From DATJZH01 sp035499215 (lineage in GTDB: Bacteria > Actinomycetota > Actinomycetes > Streptosporangiales > Streptosporangiaceae), in NCBI GenBank assembly GCA_035499215.1, contig DATJZH010000210.1, forward strand, positions 1 through 19,113: DNA of 19,113 bases, written 5' to 3'. Made by a program: the position numbers and the translations under genes. Positions within the stretch are counted from its first letter, which is position 1, and each line of letters opens with the position of its first letter. This document shows positions 1 through 7,040 of this stretch, in pieces. The notes under the pieces are model-generated. The model searched no databases. It saw nothing but the letters and a program-made list of their open reading frames with translations, and had not been told where the DNA came from.

Positions 1-1
1 G

Positions 2-175
2 ATCCGGGTCCTGATCGAAGACGGCCTCGTGCGCACCGTGCCCGGCCGGGGGACCTACGTCGCGGAACCACGCACGCCGCCCTCCGGCGGCCGCAAAGAC
101 CGGCAGAGTCCGCCGAATCCAGGGCGGACCCGCCCGGCCGATCCGGGCCGCCCGCACGGCCACGTCCGGCACTAG
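2..175 (+). CDS. GntR-family transcriptional regulator, C-terminal fragment
   Basis: The reading frame is open from the left edge to a TAG at 173-175, so only the last 57 codons are visible. The text begins inside a winged helix: LIEDGLVRTVPGRGTYVAE matches the end of the GntR DNA-binding domain, where the wing hairpin typically reads like EGLV-R-PGRGTFV. About 35 Pro/Arg/Gly-rich residues follow with no effector-binding domain, so this is probably a short GntR (YtrA-like or stand-alone wHTH) with a disordered tail. A tail this short excludes an FCD or UTRA domain downstream of the visible helix. The N-terminus and start lie outside the window, so the target is unknown. A strong palindrome follows 14 nt after the stop. 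The domain call is fairly sure; the subfamily is not. Confidence 0.75.
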   Translation: MRVLIEDGLVRTVPGRGTYVAEPRTPPSGGRKDRQSPPNPGRTRPADPGRPHGHVRH

Positions 176-189
176 GAACGAGGGCGAGC

Positions 190-205
190 CCGCAGGCGCC
201 TGCGG
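190..205. terminator. 16-bp perfect palindrome, probable bidirectional terminator
   Basis: CCGCAGGCGCCTGCGG is a perfect 16-bp palindrome beginning 14 nt after the GntR stop and lying between that gene and the convergent oxidoreductase ending at 294. As RNA it would form a short GC hairpin from either strand. No T-tract follows, which is common for actinobacterial terminators. Three tandem GGGAC units (212-226) sit just beyond it. The rest of the 118-bp gap holds nothing I recognise. A dimeric protein-binding site is the alternative. Confidence 0.5.
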
Positions 206-293
206 TGCGGCGGGACGGGACGGGACCCAGGATCAGAACAGGAAGCGCCCGTCATCATGATCCCCGGGGCCGGGCGGCAGATGTCCGGTCAGC

Positions 294-881
294 TCACCGT
301 TCCAGCATCCGGAATGCCAGATGCCTGCTGTGCCCCTGGCCCATGACGAGCGTGAACCACAGCCGCAGCACGCCGTCCACGACATCCTGCTGGCCCTCGC
401 CGAGATAGACCGGCCGCAGCCCGACGGCGGCGATGAGCTCCTCGACGGCTGCCCGGTCGGCTTGCGGCGCGGAGAAGAACATGTCGGCCCGGGTCGCCCC
501 GAACTGCGGGTCGGCGAGGTTCTCGAAGCCCAGCGAGTTGAACACCCGCGCGTACCTGACGCCCGGTACCTTCGCGGTGATGGCGTCGTGGCTGTTCGCC
601 GGGGTGCCGCCGCCGATCCGGTTGGCGGCGTCGAGTACCAGCCGCCCGGCGAGCGCCGTCGCGTGCTCGTCGAGCAGCCCGTCGACGGCCGGACCGGGCA
701 CGGCGAGCACGACCGCATCGGCGCCGTCGAGGGCGGCCGCGACATCGGCCACCTGCGCCGCGCCGCCGCGTGCGGCATCGTCCGGCGAGCGTGCACCGAA
801 CACCACGTCGTGGCCGGCGCCCGCGAAGGCACGGCCGAGCGTGCCGCCGATGTTGCCGGTGCCGATGACCGCGACCCTCAT
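294..881 (-). CDS. NADP/F420-dependent oxidoreductase (NpdG-like Rossmann protein)
   Basis: A 195-residue protein starting MRVAVIGTGNIGGTLGRAF, a classic GxGxxG dinucleotide fold at the extreme N-terminus, followed by FGARSP at the end of beta-2, where NADP-preferring members carry an Arg. The length and the ending fit the short 'NADP oxidoreductase, coenzyme F420-dependent' family, whose best-known member (Fno/NpdG) moves hydride between NADPH and F420. Many actinobacterial paralogues are annotated simply as NAD(P)-binding and their substrates are unknown, so F420 use is an inference. It ends in LAFRMLER with a TGA at 294. It is divergent from the MarR-PDZ gene across a 154-bp gap containing an inverted repeat, so MarR control is plausible. 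No strong Shine-Dalgarno precedes the ATG at 881, but the Rossmann motif starts right there, which supports this start. Confidence 0.85.
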   Translation of the reverse strand: MRVAVIGTGNIGGTLGRAFAGAGHDVVFGARSPDDAARGGAAQVADVAAALDGADAVVLAVPGPAVDGLLDEHATALAGRLVLDAANRIGGGTPANSHDAITAKVPGVRYARVFNSLGFENLADPQFGATRADMFFSAPQADRAAVEELIAAVGLRPVYLGEGQQDVVDGVLRLWFTLVMGQGHSRHLAFRMLER

Positions 882-974
882 CGCGCCAGCTGCCAGGTCA
901 GTTCGCCGCGGGCACCGGCGATCCGCATGTCAGGCATGTGGCGCTCCTTATCCGCCGGCTCCGCCCCCACGAGG

Positions 975-1004
975 ATCGTATACCAATGCTTTGGCTCAAA
1001 CGAT
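975..1004. promoter_or_regulatory. Inverted-repeat operator candidate in the divergent oxidoreductase/MarR promoter region
   Basis: Nested dyads are present: ATCGT (975-979) pairs with ACGAT (1000-1004), and CCAA-TGCT-TTGG lies inside at 983-994. On the minus strand TGGTATACG (977-985 read leftward) resembles an extended -10 box for the oxidoreductase gene, about 90 nt upstream of its start. A dyad overlapping a promoter between a MarR gene and a divergent oxidoreductase is the usual MarR autoregulation layout. The dyad is seen; its binding by the neighbouring MarR protein is inferred. The stretch is also locally AT-richer than its surroundings. Confidence 0.45.
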
Positions 1005-1035
1005 ATTTCCGAGGAAACCATGGCACGATGTCGAG

Positions 1036-1890
1036 GTGAGCGCCCGCGGGGATTCGGTTGACCGGCTCTTGGCCGACTGGGCGCGTGAGCGGCCCGACCT
1101 GGACTTCTCCCCGGTCGGGATCGTGACGCGGCTGGCGCGGGTACGCGGCCACCTCGATGCCGGGCTCCAGCGGGTCTTCGATCGCTATGACCTGACCGCG
1201 GCGGACTTCGCTGTGATCGTGACCCTGCGCCGGGCGGGGCACCCGTATCGTCTCCCGCAGACCCGGCTCATAACCCAGCTGGGCCTGACCTCCGGCACGG
1301 TCAGCGTCCGGGTTGACCGGCTCGCCAGCCGCGGTGTCGTCGGCCGCGAGGACGCTCCCGATGACCGCCGTGTCCAGCTCGTCCGGCTCACCGGCGAGGG
1401 CCTTCGCCTGTTCGACGAGATCGCGCCCGTGCACCTGGCCAATGAGGATCGCCTGCTGTCGGTCCTCGATCCGGCCGAACGGGCGGAACTGGCCGGACTG
1501 CTGCGACGGCTGCTCGCCTCGTACGAGGACGGCAAAGCGCGGGTCGTCGACGCGCTGGGAGCCGCGCTGCTGCCGGCGCACGTCGCGCGCAGCCGGCGGG
1601 CCGACGTCGGGCTCTCCGACCCGCCGGGGCTGCTGGTCGCCGCGCCGCCGCAGCCCGGCACTCCCGCGGCGGATGCGGGCCTGCGGCACGGCGACCTCAT
1701 CACCGCCGTGAACGACCGCCACGTGCGCAGCTGCACCGCGCTCGAAGAATTCCTCTCCGGTGCCCAGGCCGGCGCGCCGCTGCGGCTGTCGATCCTGCGG
1801 GCCGATCAGCCCCGGCAGCTTCAGCTGACGGTGGCCGGCCGGGCACAGGCAGCTGCGGACCCGCCGGCCGGCTGGCCTGCGATCCCCTAG
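1036..1890 (+). CDS. MarR-family regulator with C-terminal PDZ domain
   Basis: With the GTG at 1036 the product has 284 residues. Residues ~25-165 are a MarR winged-helix domain: N-terminal dimerisation helix, LITQLGLTSGTVSVRVDRL as recognition region, and DAPDDRRVQLVRLTGEG as the wing with the usual D-x-R. Ordinary MarR proteins stop near 150-170 residues; this one continues. Residues ~187-269 read as PDZ: GLLVAAPPQPGTPAADAGLRHGDLITAVNDRHV is the carboxylate-loop, helix and strand pattern of HtrA-type PDZ domains (A-AGL--GD-I-A-N), followed by a helix (ALEEFL) and the final strands. PDZ normally binds protein C-termini, so this regulator might sense a protein ligand; that is inference. The frame stays open far upstream through the antisense of the neighbouring gene, but the earlier Mets there are not credible. 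The ATG at 1020 is out of frame. The stop overlaps the convergent UBP gene. Confidence 0.85.
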   Translation: MSARGDSVDRLLADWARERPDLDFSPVGIVTRLARVRGHLDAGLQRVFDRYDLTAADFAVIVTLRRAGHPYRLPQTRLITQLGLTSGTVSVRVDRLASRGVVGREDAPDDRRVQLVRLTGEGLRLFDEIAPVHLANEDRLLSVLDPAERAELAGLLRRLLASYEDGKARVVDALGAALLPAHVARSRRADVGLSDPPGLLVAAPPQPGTPAADAGLRHGDLITAVNDRHVRSCTALEEFLSGAQAGAPLRLSILRADQPRQLQLTVAGRAQAAADPPAGWPAIP

Positions 1891-2234
1891 TGCAGGTGCA
1901 GCTGCCAGTCCCGGGGAACGCGCCCGGCTGGCCCTGGCACCGGCTGGTCGAGCGGGTGATGCTGCGGCGCGGCCAGTTCCGGGCCCTCGTAGCTCTCGTG
2001 CGTCTGGTAACTGTAGAACCACGACTCGCCCGGCTCGAAGCTGCGGATGAACGGGTGCCCGGTGGCACCGGAATGAGCGGTCGCGTGCTGGGACGGCGAG
2101 CTGTCGCAGCAGCCGACGTGCCCGCACTGCGCGCACCTGCGCAGGTGAAACCACCACCCGCCGGTCGCATCGCAGTCGGCGCAGCCGCTGCCGCTAGGCG
2201 GGACTGCGGGGTCGATCCCCGGGATCGCGTTCAC
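1887..2234 (-). CDS. UBP-type (ZnF-UBP) zinc-finger protein
   Basis: A 115-residue protein with a UBP/BUZ finger across residues ~17-85. Cys/His ligands are visible in order: CADC, then RRCAQCGHVGCCDSS, then QHATAHSGATGHPFIRSF, the arrangement of the ubiquitin-C-terminus-binding finger of eukaryotic USP5 and HDAC6. The aromatic and Arg positions that clamp the free Gly-Gly tail have counterparts (WWFHLRRC, HPFIRSF). Bacterial homologues are common in actinobacteria, but no ligand is established; binding a free protein C-terminus is inferred from the fold. The GTG start at 2234 overlaps the histidine kinase stop by 4 nt (GTGA), so it is almost certainly translated with the kinase and the REC-reductase. 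The Pro-rich C-terminal ~30 residues look disordered. It ends convergently with MarR-PDZ, sharing a CTAG. Confidence 0.9.
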   Translation of the reverse strand: MNAIPGIDPAVPPSGSGCADCDATGGWWFHLRRCAQCGHVGCCDSSPSQHATAHSGATGHPFIRSFEPGESWFYSYQTHESYEGPELAAPQHHPLDQPVPGPAGRVPRDWQLHLH

Positions 2235-3721
2235 AGCGGCTCCTGCCTGTCGGCTTGCGGGGCGGTCAGCGGGAGCCGCACCCGGAAGCGGGTGTCACCG
2301 GGGACCGACTGCACCTGGAGGTCCCCGTGATGCTTTTTCACAATGATGCGCCAGGAGATGTCCAGCCCGAGACCGGTGCCCTCGCCCACTGGCTTGGTAG
2401 TGAAGAACGGCTCGAAAATCCGGTCCCGGATTTCGGCCGGCACGCCAGGGCCGGTGTCGCCGAACTCGACGAGCACCTGGTCGCGGTCGAGCGCGGTGCG
2501 CACCGTCAGCGTGCCCGCACCGCCCATCGCCGACACCGCGTTGTCGATCAGGTTCGTCCACACCTGGTTCAGCTCGCCCGCATAGGCCGGGATCGCGGGC
2601 AGCGCACGGTCGTAGTCCTTCACTACGGTGATGCCGGCCGGAATCTTGCCGCCCAGCATCATCAGCGTGCTGTCCAGCAGTTCGTGCACGTCCACGACCT
2701 GGTATGGCGCCCGGTCCAGCTGCGAGTACTGCCTGGCCGCGCCGACGAGGCTGGAGATCCTGTTGGTGGAGTCCTCGATCTCGTTCATCAGCAGCTCGGT
2801 CTCGACCGTGTAACCGATCCACCGCAGCGCGACGTCAAGGTACTCGCTGTCCACGGTGGCGGCGGCATGATCCAGCCAGGCGGGGTCCAGGCCAGCCTGG
2901 ACGAAGATCGGGGCCAGGTCCCAGCCGTCGGTCATGCCATGGCTGTCGAGCCAGTCGGCGACGGTGTCCTCGCGGTCGGTCGCCTCGAGCGGATCGAGCA
3001 CCAGCGCCTTCGGGACGCGTTCGGCGGCATCCTCCTGCAGCCCGATCAGCCTCTCGAGGGCGACCCGGTTGTAGCGGCCGGCCGCGATCAGGCCCAGCTT
3101 GTGCCGCATCCCGGCGACCCGCTCGCGCAGCGCCGACGTGGCGCTGACAGCGGCTGCGGCCGGGTTGTTCAGCTCATGTGTCAGCCCCGCCGACAGCGAG
3201 CCGAGCGCCAGCAGCCGCTCGCGCTGCCCGATCGCCTGCTGGGTGTTCCGCACGCCGAAGAACAGGCCTTCGAGCAGGTGCACGGCCATCGGGAACCACT
3301 CATGCATGAGCCTGGCGAAGACGCCGGCGTCCAGGACGAAGAACCGCGACGGCTCCGTCACCCGCAGCGAGTTGTTGTAGACCTGCGGCACCCGGTCCCC
3401 GAGGTAGGCGAAGAAGGCGCCGGAATATACGCCGGGCTCCGATGTACGGACGACCTCGACGTCGTCCGTCCCGACCCGGCGGGACAGCACCAGGCTGCCG
3501 GCCAGCAGCACATAGAAGCACGTCGCGGGGGCGCCCTCGGCGTAGACCGGTCCCGGCTCGATCAGCTCGGCATGCCCGCGGCGGCACAGCCAGTCCAGCT
3601 GCTCGTCGGTGAGCTTCTCGAACAGGAAAAGGCGGCGCAGCTCGTCCGCGCTGCACGGCACCGGCCGGGCCGGCGGCTGGGGCGGCTGCGGCTCGGGCTG
3701 GGCTGGCGGCTGCTCGGTCAC
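2231..3721 (-). CDS. Soluble sensor histidine kinase with N-terminal cyclic-nucleotide-binding-like domain
   Basis: 496 residues, no membrane segment. A Pro/Gln-rich leader (1-22) precedes a CNB/FNR-type beta-roll (~28-150). Its phosphate-binding cassette is degenerate (SGAFFAYLGDR in place of the usual G-E-x-x-x-R-T/S-A), so cAMP binding is doubtful. The H-box is LSAGLTHELNNPAAA with His182 as likely phospho-acceptor. About 200 residues of mostly helical sequence separate it from the ATPase: N-box NQVWTNLIDNAVSAM (385-399), G1 DTGPGVP (422-428), F-box IFEPFFTTK (435-443), G2 GTGLGLDIS (448-456). All catalytic boxes look intact. The GTG start at 3721 overlaps the TGA of the upstream REC-reductase (GTGA), so the REC domain is the obvious phosphotransfer partner, though this is inferred. 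The stop overlaps the UBP finger start. The signal could be a nucleotide, redox state or a protein. Confidence 0.92.
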   Translation of the reverse strand: MTEQPPAQPEPQPPQPPARPVPCSADELRRLFLFEKLTDEQLDWLCRRGHAELIEPGPVYAEGAPATCFYVLLAGSLVLSRRVGTDDVEVVRTSEPGVYSGAFFAYLGDRVPQVYNNSLRVTEPSRFFVLDAGVFARLMHEWFPMAVHLLEGLFFGVRNTQQAIGQRERLLALGSLSAGLTHELNNPAAAAVSATSALRERVAGMRHKLGLIAAGRYNRVALERLIGLQEDAAERVPKALVLDPLEATDREDTVADWLDSHGMTDGWDLAPIFVQAGLDPAWLDHAAATVDSEYLDVALRWIGYTVETELLMNEIEDSTNRISSLVGAARQYSQLDRAPYQVVDVHELLDSTLMMLGGKIPAGITVVKDYDRALPAIPAYAGELNQVWTNLIDNAVSAMGGAGTLTVRTALDRDQVLVEFGDTGPGVPAEIRDRIFEPFFTTKPVGEGTGLGLDISWRIIVKKHHGDLQVQSVPGDTRFRVRLPLTAPQADRQEPL

Positions 3722-5400
3722 AGCTTCTCCAGGTATCGGTGCACCAGCATCACGGCCATGGCGCCTTCGCCTACGGCGGAGGCGACCCGCTTGGCGGACT
3801 CGGCCCGGGCGTCGCCGGCCACGAACACGCCGGGAACGCTGGTCTCCAGATGGTAAGGCGGCCGGTCAAGATCCCAGCCAGCGGGCCGCTGCCCGGTCAC
3901 AGACAGATCGGGCCCGGCCACCACGAAGCCTCGCTCGTCTCGCAGCACGACGCCATCCAGCCAGTCGGTCAGCGGGGCCGCGCCGATGAACAGGAACAGC
4001 CACTGCGCGCTGACCGTCTTCGTCGCGCCCGTGGAGGTGTCGCGCAGGGTCAGGCTTTCCAGGTGATCGGTGCCGCCGGCGGCGATCACCTCGGTGCAGG
4101 TGCGGACCGAGATCGCCGGGATGCCCGCGATCTGCTGGATGAGGTAGTACGACATCGAGCTTTCCAGCGACGAGCCGCGGACCAGCATTGTCACCGACCG
4201 CGCGGCCCTGGCCAGGTAGACAGCGGCCTGCCCGGCCGAGTTCGCGCCGCCGATGATGAACACGTCCTGCCCGGAGCAGGCGGCAGCCTCCGTCAGCGCG
4301 GATCCGTAATAGACCCCGCGCCCGGTCATCTCTTCCAGGCCGGGCGCGGCAAGCTGGCGGTACGAGACGCCGGTCGCGAGGATGACGGTATGCGCGTCAA
4401 TGGCGCTGCCGTCCGCGAACCGGACCCTGCGGGCCGAGCCGTTGACGTCCAGGCCGACCACATCGCGCGTGGTGAGCACCTCAGCCCCGAATCTGGCGGC
4501 CTGCCGCCGGGCCCGGTCGGTCAGCTGCGCCCCGGATATCCCGTCGGGAAAGCCGAGATAGTTCTCGATCCGCGAGCTCTGGCCCGCCTGGCCGCCGGTT
4601 GCGGTGCGCTCGACCAGTACCGTGCGCAGCCCCTCGGACGCGCCGTAGACGGCGGCGCCCAGGCCGGCCGGGCCGCCGCCGATGACGATCAGATCGTAGA
4701 AATCCTTCGAGGGCTCCGTGGCCAGGCCCACCTGGCTGGCCAGCTCGGCATCGGCCGGCGCGACCAGCGCTTCCCCGTCGGGCGTGATGACGACAGGCAG
4801 CTCAAGGCCGTCCGTTCCGGCGGCCGCGAGCAGCCGCCGCCCTTCCGGCTCGTCCGCGGCATACCAGCGGTAGGGCACCTGGTTGCGGGCGAGGAACTCG
4901 CGAACCTCGGATGAGCGGGACGACCACCGGTGGCCGACGATCTTTGTCTCGGGCACGGCCCGGCGATCGGCCGTCCGCCATGCCTCCAGCAGCCCGTCGA
5001 CCACCGGGTAGAGTTTCTCTTCCGGCGGGTCCCACGGCTTGAGCAGGTAGTGGTCCAGGTCCACGACGTTGATGGCGTCAATCGCGGCGCCAGTGTCGGC
5101 ATAGGCGGTGAGCAGGACGCGCCGGGCTCCCGGATACACGTCCATTGCATGCTCCAGGAACTCGATCCCGGTCATCTCCGGCATGCGGTAGTCGGCCAGG
5201 ATCACGGCGACCAGGTCGCCGCGAAGCTTCATCTGCCGCAGCGCGTCCAGGGCCGCCTGCCCGGACTCGGCGCGCACGATCCGGTACTGCTCGCCGTAGC
5301 GCCGCCGCAGGTCACGGGCCACCGCCCGGGATACGCCAGGATCGTCGTCGACGGTGACTATCGCCGTGCGGGCGCTCCCGCCGGGCGCCGTCACCGGCAT
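3718..5400 (-). CDS. Response regulator fused to thioredoxin-reductase-like FAD oxidoreductase
   Basis: 560 residues from the ATG at 5400; a longer frame from 5532 would overlap the carboxylase by 74 nt and adds only Arg/Ala-rich sequence. Residues ~11-140 are a receiver domain: acidic pocket Asp18-20, phospho-acceptor Asp70 (ILADYRMPEMTG), Thr98, Lys121 (YLLKPW). Residues ~153-228 form a glutaredoxin/thioredoxin-like fold (TKIVGHRW... LPVVITPDG), but a Trx-type Cys pair is absent (WSSRSSE). Residues 233-560 are thioredoxin-reductase-like: FAD loop IGGGPAGLGAA, NADPH loop IIGGANSAGQAA, and C-terminal VPGVFVAGDAR. The active-site CATC has become AAAC, leaving only Cys375, so classic dithiol chemistry is unlikely. 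There is no DNA-binding output domain, so phosphorylation would control an enzyme directly. A GTGA overlap links it to the kinase downstream. Domain calls are strong; the reaction is unknown. Confidence 0.92.
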   Translation of the reverse strand: MPVTAPGGSARTAIVTVDDDPGVSRAVARDLRRRYGEQYRIVRAESGQAALDALRQMKLRGDLVAVILADYRMPEMTGIEFLEHAMDVYPGARRVLLTAYADTGAAIDAINVVDLDHYLLKPWDPPEEKLYPVVDGLLEAWRTADRRAVPETKIVGHRWSSRSSEVREFLARNQVPYRWYAADEPEGRRLLAAAGTDGLELPVVITPDGEALVAPADAELASQVGLATEPSKDFYDLIVIGGGPAGLGAAVYGASEGLRTVLVERTATGGQAGQSSRIENYLGFPDGISGAQLTDRARRQAARFGAEVLTTRDVVGLDVNGSARRVRFADGSAIDAHTVILATGVSYRQLAAPGLEEMTGRGVYYGSALTEAAACSGQDVFIIGGANSAGQAAVYLARAARSVTMLVRGSSLESSMSYYLIQQIAGIPAISVRTCTEVIAAGGTDHLESLTLRDTSTGATKTVSAQWLFLFIGAAPLTDWLDGVVLRDERGFVVAGPDLSVTGQRPAGWDLDRPPYHLETSVPGVFVAGDARAESAKRVASAVGEGAMAVMLVHRYLEKL

Positions 5401-5458
5401 CGCCGCACGGCGCCGCACTCGTTTTCGCGGCCAGGCCACTGCATGTACCCATCGTAGG

Positions 5459-7030
5459 TCAGCCGCTGCGGCCGCCGACAGGCGCGGAGCAGGCCGCGGA
5501 CAGGGCCAGCCCGAGCACGGTCCTGGTGTCACGCGGGTCGATGACGCCGTCGTCGTACAGCCGGGCGGTAACGTAGAAGGCCTGCGTCTCGCGCTCGATC
5601 TGCTCCTCGATCTCCCGGCGGCGCCGCTGCCCCGCCGCGGGGTCGTACTGGCGCCCGGCTGCCTGCGCGGCCCGCCGGCTGACGATCGACAGCACCCCGG
5701 CTAGCTGCTCGGCGCCCAGCACGGCGAGCCTGGCGTTGACCCAGGAGAACATCAGCCGCGGATCGCAGCTGCGGCCCGCCATGCCGTAGCTGCCCGTGCC
5801 GAACGAGGCGCCGATGTTCATCGTGATATGCGCAACCGTGCTGTTGGCCACCGCACTGAGCATTTTTGCGCCATCTTTGATCATCCCGCCGTGCTCGTAG
5901 CTCTTGCCGGCCATGTAGCCGGTAGTGTTCTGCAGGAATATCAGCGGGGTGCCGCTCTGGTTTGCCAGCGAGATGAACTCCGCGGCTTTCTCGGCCTCCG
6001 CGCGGAACAGCACACTGCGGGCGTTGGCCAGGACGCCGGCGCCGAAGCCGTGGATGGAGGCCCAGCCAGTGACCAGGCTCGTGCCGTAGAGCGGCCTGTA
6101 CTCGCTGAACCGGGAGCCGTCGACCACCCTGGCCAGCACCTCGCGCGGGTCGAACGGCACCCGGAAGTCGGCCGAGGCGATGCCGAGCAGCTCTTGCGGG
6201 TCATGCACCGGCTCGTCAGCCGGCCGGCCTGGGCCGTGCTTGCGCCAGCTAAGGCCGGCGACGATCTGCCGGCCGAGCCAGATGGCGTTCCGCTCGTCGG
6301 CTGCCAGGTAATCCGACAGCCCGCGAACCCGCGAGCGCATCGCGGCGCCGCCGAGCTCCTTGTCGCCGGAGTCCGGTCCGCCGGCCGGCTGCCCCGGCGG
6401 CGGGCCGGCCTGGAAGGCGCCGGCCTCGCGCTCGACGAGAACGCTGTAGTCGCACATCCCCGGAACGTAGCCGCCGCCCGCGGAGCTGCCGAAGGCCAGC
6501 GCGATCGTGGGGGTGCCCAGGGCGGACAGCTCGGTGAGATCGCGGAGGATCCTCCCTGCCTGCCCGGACGGCTCGGCCGCACCGGAGCGGTCGGCGCCGC
6601 CGCATTCGACGAGAGTGATGACGGGCAGCTGGTTGCGCCGGGCGATCTCCAGCGCCCGCAGCTTCTTCTTCAGCGTGAACGGGTTCATCACGCCGCCGCG
6701 GACGGCCGGGTCAGGCGCGATCAGCACGCACTCCACGCCGCAGACCACCCCGATGCCGGTGACGACGCTTGCCCCGACGTTGAACTCGGTGCCCCAGGCG
6801 GCCAGCGCCGACAGCTCGAGGAAGGGCGTGTCCCGGTCGAGCAGCAGCTCGATCCGCTCCCGGACCAGCAGTGCGCCGCGCCGGCGGTGCCGGCCGGCGT
6901 GCCGCGGGCCCCCGCCGGCCCGGGCCAGTGCCAGCTGCTCGGCCAGCGTGGCCAGCGCGGCCAGCGCGGCGGCGCGACTGTGCTGATAGGCCTCGGTGCT
7001 GGTGTCGAGCGCTGACGTCAGGACGGGCAC
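5459..7030 (-). CDS. Acyl-CoA carboxylase beta (carboxyltransferase) subunit, MccB/AtuC-like
   Basis: 523 residues, full length for the family; the N-terminus (MPVLTSALD... LLVRERIELLLDRDTPFLELS) aligns with methylcrotonyl/geranyl-CoA carboxylase beta starts, which supports the GTG at 7030. Crotonase-like halves are evident: FGSSAGGGYVPGMCDYSVLV and AGPPP in the N-half; FLQNTTGYMAGKSYEHGGMIKDGAKM and GASFGTGSYGMAGRSCDPRLMFSW in the C-half. Such subunits transfer carboxyl from biotin on an alpha subunit to an acyl-CoA. No biotin carboxylase or carrier gene is in this window, so the alpha subunit must be elsewhere. Several normally conserved spots differ: GGAAMRSRVRGL where MccB usually has GGAEMH-x-V-GL, and LGAEQ where GGEQ is usual, so the substrate may not be methylcrotonyl-CoA. 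It starts 10 nt after the STAS stop and has no visible Shine-Dalgarno, suggesting coupling. Confidence 0.9.
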   Translation of the reverse strand: MPVLTSALDTSTEAYQHSRAAALAALATLAEQLALARAGGGPRHAGRHRRRGALLVRERIELLLDRDTPFLELSALAAWGTEFNVGASVVTGIGVVCGVECVLIAPDPAVRGGVMNPFTLKKKLRALEIARRNQLPVITLVECGGADRSGAAEPSGQAGRILRDLTELSALGTPTIALAFGSSAGGGYVPGMCDYSVLVEREAGAFQAGPPPGQPAGGPDSGDKELGGAAMRSRVRGLSDYLAADERNAIWLGRQIVAGLSWRKHGPGRPADEPVHDPQELLGIASADFRVPFDPREVLARVVDGSRFSEYRPLYGTSLVTGWASIHGFGAGVLANARSVLFRAEAEKAAEFISLANQSGTPLIFLQNTTGYMAGKSYEHGGMIKDGAKMLSAVANSTVAHITMNIGASFGTGSYGMAGRSCDPRLMFSWVNARLAVLGAEQLAGVLSIVSRRAAQAAGRQYDPAAGQRRRREIEEQIERETQAFYVTARLYDDGVIDPRDTRTVLGLALSAACSAPVGGRSG

Positions 7031-7040
7031 GCCAGGAATG

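Noticed and set aside
212..226. Triplicate GGGAC as a repeat element or CRISPR-like array
   Set aside because: Three 5-bp units without spacers are expected by chance in such GC-rich sequence.
433..1035. N-terminal extension of the MarR-PDZ frame through the antisense of the oxidoreductase gene
   Set aside because: The added ~200 residues are Ala/Pro/Ser low-complexity and antisense to a well-supported Rossmann protein; the MarR domain begins shortly after the GTG at 1036.
2255..3856. A 533-codon rightward ORF opposite the histidine kinase
   Set aside because: Shadow frame without domains; the opposite strand has every kinase motif.
5401..5532. A longer N-terminus for the REC-reductase fusion starting at 5532
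   Set aside because: It overlaps the carboxylase by 74 nt and adds only Arg/Ala/Pro sequence before the receiver domain; the ATG at 5400 is better placed.
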